Source of the DNA: Hoplostethus atlanticus
Lineage: Eukaryota; Chordata; Actinopteri; Trachichthyiformes; Trachichthyidae
NCBI GenBank assembly: GCA_034670405.1
Contig: JAXDDX010000187.1
Coordinates: forward strand, 607,501-671,500
Length of the DNA: 64,000 nucleotides
Reading direction: 5' to 3'
In this document: positions 39,332 through 51,198 of the stretch, piece by piece
Numbering within the stretch: the stretch's first letter is position 1
Layout of the letters: every line of letters begins with the position of its first letter
The notes under the pieces: model-generated
What the model saw: the letters and a program-made list of their open reading frames with translations, nothing else
Databases searched by the model: none
What the model was told of the DNA's origin: nothing
Made by a program: the position numbers and the translations under genes

Positions 39332-42300
39332 GTCGTCCAGGTACTCCTCCTCCTGGTGGCGACCTCTGGCAGGGTCGTAGTAGCGGGTCGGAGATCGAGA
39401 ACGACGACTGTGAGGAATCTCATCATCCAGACTCCTGACAGAGAGAGAGAAAGAAAGAAAGAAAGAAAGGATGAATGAGGAACAAGGTAATGAAGCAGAA
39501 AATCATAAATGGTCATGGTCAAATGGCAAAAAAGGACGGAAGTAAAGAAAGGAAAGGAATTTGTGACAAGAAAAAAGAATGACAAAGAAAGAGAGAAGGA
39601 AAACAAGAAAGAAGTAAGAAGAAAACAAGTAAACAAGCAAGACAGTACAAGAAGGAAAGAAAGGCAGACAGACAGAAGGGTAGTCAGGTAGTCAGACAGA
39701 CGGGTGGTGTCAGGTTAGTGGTCGGGTAGTACTGCAGCAGACTCTTGGCTGTACAGTCTGGGCTCAGTTGGCTCAGCCGGTAAAAGCGGTGCTGGCAGCA
39801 CTGTGTGTTCCGCAGACAGACATCTCATTAGTATATGGACTCAGTCGGCCGTCTTCCAAACAACCCCTCCTCCCTCCTCTGGCCCTCCACCAGGTTGTTG
39901 TTCCGTCTTACTAGGGTCAGACCAAATGTATCGGTTGTACGGCCTGAGATAGCAGCCGGTCGGTATCCAATATGCGGTTAATGCGCTGAATACGCAATTT
40001 GTTACTGCTGCATTGCAATGACGCTGTTGCATGTGTCGAATTTATTCTCCCCGGCATCGGCACGTATTCTGATCAGGTAAGTTGAAATAGAATAGAGAAT
40101 AAAGTTGTGTATTACTCGCAAAGTAAGACGGTTCCTATGTTGTGCCGTAGAGCAATCCAGCAGATTTCCCGCAAAAAAAAAAACGACACACAATGTAAAA
40201 TGCAGCGTAGAGGCTGCTAGTCTTCTCTGTGATTGTCTCGTTTGTTTCCCATCAATTATACTAACGTCTCAAAGTTGATGTGGTAATGATCTATTGATGT
40301 TAAACTGATACGTAGAGCACCTTTAATGTTTCATCTTATCCCCCCCCCCCCGCACTCCTCACCTCTGGGCGGGGACGTTGGGTAACCGCGACCGGGTGCG
40401 TCCCTGCTCCTCGCGGTGCGGGGAGACGGAGCGGGAACGTAGGTGATGGGTGGGGGTCCTCTGCTGCTCCGGCACCTCCAGGGTGGACAAGGGCTCCCGC
40501 TGCCTCTCCCGACCGTGCCCGTCCGCTGCTGGGTGGGTAAGGGCACGAACACACACACACATAAATGGATGTGGATGTGCACACACATTCGCAACGCCGA
40601 TGTGAATGCACAACAAAGACAGGAGAATGTGTTTGCGTTTGCAATTACGTCAAACAACTACAGGTCCAGCCATTGTAGAAGTGACTGCACTGAGGAATTA
40701 TTTGGAAAATCCTGCAGTAACTAATGCGCAATAGGGCATAGATTGGCTGACTTCTACAATGGCTACCACTGTATACAGCACTAATGCAGAACAGCCTCTA
40801 CAATGGCACTGTAGTGTACTTGATAATTACAGCCATAATAGACAAGAACCAAGTATCTCATCATGGCTGATGAAGCAGACGGTGGTTCAGCTTCACCAAA
40901 ACTGCAGACCGAACCCCAGACTGTGAGTTTTAGAAGACAGGTGCTGTAAACGTCATCCCAGAGCAGAATAGAAATCAGAACTCAAATTTGTCAGAAACTA
41001 GAAAACCCAAACCATGGCTAGTTAAAGCCAAATTCCAGATTTCCTTAGTATAATTATATGCCGTTTTTTGAGGAGTATGATTTATGGACGAACAACTCTC
41101 ACAATTCGGTCATCCGATCCCAAGTTTTGGATTCTGTGGTAAGGAGTCCTTTATTTGGACAAAAAATGTGCCTTTACACCAAGTTTATGGGAGATTGTCC
41201 AGTTGGTCAACGTCCCTGTACGGGATACAAACAACACCAAAATCATTACTATGTTGAGTAATAGTAGGCTACCTTTTAGTAATGAAATGTTGTTAGTGGT
41301 TTTTGTTTTGTGGCCTGTAGATTCATAAAATGAAAATATCTTCAACTCAGTATAGCTGATGTAGCCTGGTTTACTTTTGTATGAACCACATATTCATCCA
41401 CTGTGCAATGATTTTCAGCTGTACACATCGTCTCCCATCACCCACTACTTTCACTTCCTATGGAAACAGGGAAATTATTTTTGTATCATATTTTCTGTAC
41501 ATTTTACCAATCCCCCACACAAAACTGACAGACTTATCATTTAAAATGACTTTGCCTTAGCTAGCTTTAGCTTTAGCTGCTACAACTTCTCATTTTCTCA
41601 CTTTTGAGATAATGCTAGTAGCCTACTATCACTCAACATAGGGTACGCTAAAGAGTTAGCATGAAGCCTACAGTCACTCAACACAGTATATGCTAAAGTA
41701 TTAGCATGGAGCCTACTATTGCTCAACATACATGCTAAAGAGTTAGCATGGAGCCTACTATCACTCAACATAGTGTATGCTAAAGTGTTAGCATGGAGCC
41801 TACTATCACTCAACATATATGCTAAAGTGTTACCATGGAGCCTACTATCACTCAACATATATGCTAAAGAGTTAGCATGGAGCCGACTATCATTTCCTGT
41901 ATCAAATTATTACTGGTACAGTTCGAGCCTGTTATTTTTCTTTTCTATGCATTTGTCACATTGTGGTAAACATCTTTCTCCAGCAGGGCATCTGAGAAAG
42001 AAAACTAACAGGCTAATTGGTATTCCTTTAATTGAAATGATTCGGTGCCATAGGAGAACAATCCCTGAAGATAAAAATAGAAATAGCAGAGTGACTGATC
42101 AGCCTTGAAGCCTTGTGCAAATGTGTCGAGCTTTGTTCTCATCCCAAGGCCACTGGCTTCATTACCAAGAGAACAGCACCTCAAAGCTCACAGCGAAGCG
42201 GTTAGCTCTGCTTTAGAAAGTGATATCAAGGTTTCCCCTTTGATTTATTCCTACCATGCATGGAAATGAAAACAAACAGGGATCAGAGTGATGTGGTGCA

Positions 42301-44886
42301 TTTACTTCCATCTGTTCTCTCTCTCTTTTTAAGTCATACACTCATAAACAACACATATTGATACATACTAGGGTTCGACCGATCAGGGTTTGAAGTCCGA
42401 AGCCGATATATTTTGGATCAAAGCTGCTGATTGCCGATATTTTCATGCTTTTGTGGAATTTGGTCAAAATGTCTCACTAGAATCAATTCAGGTTCCCATA
42501 GACAACCAGTGTAGTATTGATCAATTCTACAATAAATATGTAATCAATCAAACTGCATCATATCAGAGGTGGACGACACTGACTGGACCAGATCTGATTC
42601 TAAATAATCGGCAAACCTATATACCGGCCTAACCCTAATACACACACACGCACACACACAAAGACACACACACTTACACGCAAACAAAAATGTCAGTGTT
42701 TCAACATACATGGTAGTATCTTTCATTGTAAATTCCACTAATTGTTTTAAGCAAATAAATATCTTAGCAAAGGAAATGGAAGCCTGGAAGGGACACGATT
42801 CATTTCCAAGCTCGTTGTTCCATCGACGGCAGAACAACGCCCGACGGGAGCATGGAGCCCGGATGGCGACGCAGGTTACCATCCTGACACGTAGTGCACA
42901 ACATGTCAGCGCTTCCCCATACGTAGGTTTATTTGTGGTGGCCTACCGCCATGTGGTAGAGGCCCACTCAGGGTGTATGAAGTGTCAGGATTTCCAGTTG
43001 TTTTTATTTAAAATGATACTCCCAATTTTGATGTTCGATTCAGTTTAGTGTCAAGCTGTTTTTTTATGTTTTAAATCAGGAAATTCTCTTTTCTCTTGCA
43101 CCCCCCTGGAGGTCAGAGGTCAGAGTTACAGAATTTGTTTAGTTTCTATTTAATTTCAGTTAATGTTTCAACAATCATGCATACTGTATTGTTGTTGACA
43201 GCACCTGTTCTGTGGTACATACTGACAGAAAGTTGTCTTTGGATGAGCCATAGTAGACTAGATTAAATGGCAATGGTTAAGCAACAAAAGAAATACCCTG
43301 AATTTGTTTTATTTTTTAACTTTAAATAAATATAAATAATACATAAAAAGGTTAAAGACCCAAATATTTTTTAAAACATGAAAATAGGTATTTTAAATAA
43401 ATACAAAATCTAAAAAAATATTATTTTATTTCTGTAAAGCTTTGAGGGCCAAGAGCATACAGAAAGAAAGAATTTAGGTTCAGTTTAGATTTAGTTTTGT
43501 CATTAACCTTACTTTTTAGCTTTATTTCAATTTAGTAAAACCTATGCCTAAGTTTAGCCTTAGTTTTTGTTAACTACCATAACCTTCGCTCATCTGTCAA
43601 ACTTCGCTGGTGACGACGACTTGTATCTCACCCACCCAAGGGCCCCTGAAAACCACCACAAATAACTCGTAGAAACTGTGGGAGACACTGCATGTAACAC
43701 CAGGAAACAGCCCCCACCCACCTTTAGACACTACTGCTGTAACCTCATCAAATTCAGGCTCTGTTACACGCTGAGAACCTACACAATCCATGGACACACA
43801 CACACACAACACACACACACACCCGTGCACATTAAGGGAAGGGAAGTGAAAGCAGACATTTACTTTTACATAGTGCACATTGAATCATGACTAAGTGAGC
43901 ACACCGTTACACACAACCCTGTCTCTTTTACGCAGACATGAGCACGCACACACACAACCACAAACACGCTGAGCAAGATATGAAATTGCCCATTCATAAA
44001 TCATACACACACAAAAATGTTTCACTCACACATGGTTACATAAAATAATCAAACAAACACACACACACACACACACACACAGACTTACGCTGCAGCTTCT
44101 TGCTGGGTGTATCTGGGTGTGTGTGTCTTCGGGGCAGGTATGGGGAGGGTCGAGGCAGCGGTATCGACGAGACGTCGTGGGTTTGGAGCGGATACCAGTG
44201 AGGCTGGTCGTCCAGCAAGGCTGTCTCCAACTCTATCAGGATCTGTTAACGTAATAATCCACAACATTTTCATCTAAACATCTAACATGTTTCTATCACT
44301 GATCGATATAACACAACAGTGATTCGACCTCTAGCCAGGTCATGAAAGCTTTTCCTTTTGCTGTTCGGTGTCAGAAAAATCCTCTGGCACACAGGAAGTG
44401 ATGTGTTTTACATTTACAGTTTGTTTGAAATAAACAGAAGAAGAACTGGGTAGTAGTTCTGCATTAGTGCTATATACTGGGTAGTAGTGCAACCTACAGA
44501 AACTTAAACTCCATCAACAGAAAACCCAAGGAGAAAGACGTCACAGTACTGGACACACTGTTTGATTGACAGGTGACCTCTGGGAAGTGCAGTGCAGAAA
44601 CACCACAGTAATGAGGCTGAGAGACCAACATGGAGACTATTATCTCTTAATAGTAAATAGATGATCTCTTTAATAGATCATTTGTCTATGTGTGTGTGTG
44701 TGGTACCTCTCCCATGAAGGTGCTGTCCTCCTCTGGTAGCCTGGGCTGGTCCCATACGGTCAACTCCAGCATGTGGTTGCGAAAATCCCTGCGATGGACA
44801 TGAGTGTAGACGAACGTCTGGTTCCACTTGGGCTCGCCCGTCCTCTTTATAGTCTTCGTCCTCCGTTTGCTTTTGTCACTGTGAGT

Positions 44887-44940
<54 letters not shown>

Positions 44941-45207
44941 GAGGATAGGATCTTCAACATGACTGAAACTCTGCATTGTATAAGTGGCCATATCTAAAGA
45001 CATTTTTGCTACTATCAGTCATTGTGGAGGTGCAGCTGGCCCGCCTACCTGCGGTCGGGGAGGAAGTACATTTTGATGTAGGGGTTCCTGGGTCGCCCAT
45101 CAGGCCGGAGAGGAAGCTCTACAGCCTGCAGCACGTTGACTATTAGCTGGTGACCCACTTTGTCATACCACAGCTTCACCTGGATGGGAAACACACACAC
45201 AAACACA

Positions 45208-45252
<45 letters not shown>

Positions 45253-45296
45253 TCATTGTTGGTCTGAAACCGTCAAACTTGCACACATAGACACAT

Positions 45297-45329
<33 letters not shown>

Positions 45330-45728
45330 GAGAGTTGTCCGGGCATGAGTTGTGGAGCGTCTCGGAGCATCCCGGGGCTGGAGGGCGATAGGACGGATAT
45401 GGACGGTCTCTCCATCTTCTGGGACTCAAAGGAACTGGAACCTGCTGTGAAGGTAAAACAAATATTTGATTCAAAGCCCCAACTTGGTTGCACACATACA
45501 CTCGCTTGATCAATTTGGGTTGCAAATATTTTTAAAAAAAAGGCATGAAACATCCCCCAAATACCATCAAATATTGTTATATCCTAAAATGTATTGCGAT
45601 GTGATACTATAGTAATAATACCCAGAAGGGTGCATCTATGCATTTACTTGGCTACAACTCACACAAAAAAACAAGGTTGGTGCTCAACCAGAAAGAGTGG
45701 AGAATGTGAACTCTGTGTGTGTGTGTGT

Positions 45729-45799
<71 letters not shown>

Positions 45800-48700
45800 T
45801 CTTCCTGATAGACGGAGAGAAACAGAATGACACAAAACGTTAAGGAACAGAAGGGAGGGAAGAGAAAACATGGAGGATCGGTGGAGGCAGGCAGACTGGG
45901 AGAGAAAGAGACAGAAGAGGAACACGAGACAGCGAGAGTAAAGCCTGATTTATGCTTCTGCGTCTGAGAGTCTCCGTACATGAGCGGGTGCATGGGTGTT
46001 TGCCAACATACTTGTACCTAGCGTTAACGCGTACACTAGGGGGCAGTGTCGCATTTACTAAAATTACAGTACAGAAAACGAAACTGAAATCCGTTTTCAC
46101 CCCGGGTAAAAGTAAACAAAGAGACGTACTCGTTACGTTCGTTATTTTTTTTTGCGAACCTCATCTGAGAGTCGCTCCTCAAACTGCTCCATTGCTATTT
46201 TCCGTTTGATTTAGTTGTGCAACAAAGTTGACTTTCCCACTGTGGTTCACACCAAAATCAGCCAGACAGACAGACATATATACAAATATACAGACCGACA
46301 TCCCAGAGGGGATACCTACTAGATTCTAATGGAGGGTGGGACGTGTCGGGGATTCTTGGGATATCACTGGAAAACAAACAGCAAAAAGACATGTGTCAGT
46401 CAGGCTCGTACTGGCAGCCGATGGAATAAAGCAAAGCCAAGTCGTATTCCTGAAATGCGCGGGCATACATGCATATAGACGGGGCAGATAAGTAATTCTA
46501 CAGCTAGAAAGTAGGGACAGCGATCGAAAGTTATTTTGACTTTCAGGTCAAAATACTGTTTGGTTAAAGGACATGGAAAAGCAGAGGGAAGATGTGAGTA
46601 GAACCAAGCTCTTCTCATGAATGCAGTGTTTCCCAGACTTTTTTTTTTGTGGCGGCCCCAACACAATATCAGACAAGCCAATCGTGAATCAAACTGACAC
46701 AGTGACGTGTGAACAGCAATAGGGTCCCGTCCCCAGCTCAAATCTTACCCACCCACATCCGCCACCGCCACAAATAGGCAAGGATCCTGTGGGAAACACT
46801 GGAATCCATTGTTCCAGCTTTTAAAGGTGCTGTCAGCCGTTCCTGCATGCCTCTGCTGGCCATTTGAAGTATTACAGTAACACCACTTGGATAACAAGAA
46901 TGCTTGGTAACACTTATCGGTGTAATATTCTAATTCGAAATTGGAAACAGAAAAATTTAAAATTTTGTAGAATTTTCAAAATTTTGTGCTTCTTATTGGG
47001 GCCGATTGTCCTGCCTAATGTTTGTGTTCCATAGTTTAAAGTCTTAGACCAATATCTTCATTTTCAGTTTTTTTCCCCAACCAAAAAGGTGTAAAATCTC
47101 AATTTTCATGTCAATGTCAGAATATTGCCCTGAATGTTATATTTTTCTATTTTTGATTTTGAGTTAGAATATTAAACTGATAAGTGTTACATGAACCCTC
47201 GGTAGCTTTTGTGCCCATTCCAAAATGAAAAACAGAAAATACATGAAATTGCACTAAATATTGTTTGCTTAATAAACCCCAACCTCCCAACTTCCAAACT
47301 GATGGATATATAGTTTAGATGTAAAAAAAAAAAAAATAGTCCTTAAATTTGATATGGTAAATTTGATACCGCAACTTCAAAACCGTCTTCAACGGTAATG
47401 AAAAAGAGGAATCCCAGGCACTCCACAAACAGTTCAAAAGCTTGCGAAAGCACAGCTACCATTGGTGGACATTTCCCAATCGCCATTTTGCTTCCCTTCT
47501 AGTAAATATTCAGTTCAATTCAATCAAAGGTGAAAAATAGCATGTATTGTTTTGCAGCACACCAATATTTGCATCAAATGACATCCCTCCTGGTCAGGAG
47601 TTCAATTAGGGACTCAAAATGGCACGAGCAAAAGCATCCCATAGCATTGCGATTGGAGTCGGTGGGAGTACAGATTGTTTATGTAAGAAGTATGGGAGGA
47701 TTGAGGGTTCCTAATGCAATGGGCTGTTTACTTACTGATATTTTCTATACACCCTTCGCAAGTGTTTGGAGAGAAATTAATATGTTCAACTTTTTTTTTC
47801 CATCAAGGAGCAAATAAGGTTAGATCATTGTAGAAGTAAAAGTCGCTTGAAGAGAAAATGATTATTTTTCTGGGAAATCTATCTGGACATGAGGCACTAG
47901 AGTGGGTTTATCTCACACAAACAACACACAGTCTAAAATACTGACAACACAAACTGTATATTGGCTGCACAATATTCTCCATGCAGTTGATCCCATTCAA
48001 ACGTTGAGTGATAACGCCATTTTCTATAATAAGATTATCTGATCTGGCCTTGATTCATCTACATAGCGTATGTTTTAGAAATGTTATGTTTCAGGTTTGT
48101 TTGTCTTGGACTTTCCAGGACAAAAGTAATGCACTTTGACTCAGCACTCACTCTGAAATTAGTAAGCGTGCCAATAAAGAAGTACGCATCAGTCAACAGA
48201 CCTCAGATCTGACCCTAAAATACAGTCATGTCCCGAGATGTCCCTGACGCAGACTTCAGTCTAGATTGTACGATGAATAATATGGGTATAAATATGAATA
48301 ATCATTTGGTTTAATCCCTAATAATTTAAGTCTGACAAAATCATTCATGCAGTGAACCTGATATTCCTCTTGATATGCCTCTTGATATGAACTTGATATG
48401 CCTCTCACACCCCAGCCTAATAAAAGCCTAATCTTATTCATTATTAATCTTGATCCTCATGTTGATTAATTATTACATTGAAAATTATTATTACAAATAA
48501 ATACACTGATAGCAGCTTCAGGGTCATCAAACAAGTGCTTCTATAATATGAAGCTGATATTAGACAACAGCCCAGCCAAAATGAAACGACCCAATAAATT
48601 GAATTTTCCTTTATAGGCTGGAGGCAATATAGAGAACTAATCTAACCACTTTCTGGCAAAAACAAAATAAGCCTATTTCATAATTAAAAAGAAAAGAAAA

Positions 48701-51164
48701 GAAAATGATGCCTTTCACATCATTCATATACAAACAGACAGCAACTGTACTGCTGTCACAAGTTGGTGAATATGCCTTCGAACAGCTTGGTTGTCTTCTG
48801 CTTACGATAATAATCGGTAGGTACAGATTGGCGGCCAATCAATCGGAGCATATTCTACAGTATATACCGTTAGTGGGCCATAGCAATGGGACACTGAGCT
48901 AAAGTTACCATTGTTGCTATTGACTCATCTACAGTGTGATATTGACAACAGACTGCCAGTGGTTGATTCTGAAGTTATGTTGCCTTGTTTTAAGGCGAGA
49001 CGCCACAAGTGAAAATGGTCATTTTGGCTGCATTTTTATACCAGCTGAGTACAACAAGCACAAAATTAGCTACAAAAAATGTAATGGTCATTTTCTCATA
49101 TTCCCTGTATGCAAAACAGTTGTTTCCAACTTAACTTAGTTATGGAAACCAACTTTGACCCGCTGCTTCTTATCTGGAGGCTTTTTTGGGTTATTTGGTG
49201 TATTTCACATAAATAGTAGCGAAAATTAGTGACATTTTCTTCCATTACATAGTATTTTGTAAATAATTAATAAAAAAAATGTATTTATATTTTTATAATT
49301 ACTATACTATAATTACAACTATTTAGTTATTCATCAGAATGAAACAAGAAAATGTGACCACTGAGAAAAAAGCACCAGTATCATATTTTTAGGGAAATAT
49401 TAGGAATATATATAAATAAAAGTTATAATGTAAAAAGTGTTTGTAGTTGTGTCCATATACACCATATAAAATATAATATAATTAGAAAAAAATCCAATTT
49501 ACCCGTGGTGCCTCGCCTTAAAACAGCACCACAGCCAGAAAGCAGCCCAACTATGGCTCACTGCCCCAAGACTTTGGACTGTAATTTTCTTTAACGTTTA
49601 AATCTAATTTTTCTTTTCCCAGTGTATTCGGTGTGTTTTATTCCTGACTTACCCAATAGGTCTGGATACCACCAGCTCCACTTGAGGTTCAGATTGCGAC
49701 TCCAGGATGATGTTGTAAACCTCCTTCATGGTCGCTCCTGGTAACAGCTTTCCATTCCACTGCAAAACCTCATCCCCTGAAATCAGACATTTCAGCTGGT
49801 GTCCAGCGTGTGCATTTCCACGTGTGCGCGTGTGCGTGTGCGTGTTTGTTTTTCTACAGGAGCTCTAACAACAACCGAAAAACAACCAGGTTTTAGATTT
49901 CTCAACTCGGGTGTTAGGGTTGGATGTCTCTGCAGGTTTCGGAAAGTCAAATTCAAGACTTTTTAAGACCGTTTTGGTCCTAATTTAGGACCAAAAAAGT
50001 TCTGAAACTATAAATGGGCAGTATAAGAAAAATAACACCAGGAAATACATTTTAGTAAAGGTACATGAAGTCCAACTGTGTTTACTAAAGCAGATATGAT
50101 GCATATTGTACTACTGACCCTGTTCTGTATTAATCTAAGAGAGGACATAAAAATATCAGACCTCTGTATTGAAGACATTTCAATCCTTTTTAAGGCCTTA
50201 GGACCTGTGAATAGCGCGCAACATGCTTGTGTAGCCTACCTGCCCTCAGATGCCCCACCACGTCGGCCAGGCTGCCCTTCTTGACTTTGGTGATGAAGGC
50301 TCCCAGCCTCCCTGACTCTGTTACCCTGCCGCCCACCACCTGTTAGGGTGTGGTGGGGAGGGAGGAGGTGAGGTGGGCAAGAGAGGGGACAATAAAGAAA
50401 GAGAGACAGACAGACAGACAAATTCATCTTAAGTATGAAATAATGTGTGTACTTGTATTCCACCAGTTTTGGGGTCGTTTCCTGTAGTTGGATCAGATTA
50501 TGTTCTCACCTAGTTCACATTTTCAGGCGTCTCGCGCTTATGAGTATGAATGGTGTTCTCAACTGGCTAAATGAACCGAACTAAAGGAGGAACTGCTCCA
50601 GAGTTCAAATAAACCACTCCAAACATGCTGGGTGTGAACGCACCCTTCTTCTTCTCTTACTTTTCTGGCAGTCTACATCCACCAGTCAAAAAAATACACA
50701 CCCTCATACTAATTCTGATACTAAAAAAACACACATTGATGCATGCTTGTGTGGAATCTGATTATAATGTCTCATTAGTATCACCTCAGGTTAAGTGCTT
50801 CCCATGGACAACCAGTGCAGTATTGCTCAATTCTGCAATAAATATGTAATCAATCAACCAATCATATCCTGGTATCAAGGGGACTGGCCGATACATGTAT
50901 TGTCAGCTCAATGTATTGTCTGTCTTTTTTTTTGTTTTGTCTGTGCGTGTCATGTCCATGTGTTCCAACAACTGCTCTGACCTTTAACCCCAGCAGTGCC
51001 CCGGCCTCTTTGGGCATGGCGGCGCTCCTCTTGCTGAGGGTGATTCGTCCAATCAGATGGTCTCCCTCCTTGGATGGCTGCCAGGTTACAGGATGCTGCA
51101 TTCAACAACAAACTAGAGTCAATCTAACAGCTGTCCACAGGTAGATAGCGTGCTGTAGATAGAT

Positions 51165-51198
<34 letters not shown>

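Noticed and set aside
41600-41900. Regularly spaced direct repeats resembling a CRISPR array
   Set aside because: Units are contiguous with no unique spacers, in a vertebrate genome, inside a transposon-linked minisatellite.
46311-46319. Downstream donor GTATCC for exon 46320-46366
   Set aside because: It would leave two codon bases and break the frame with the next exon; the GTAGGT donor gives the conserved Ser-rich join.
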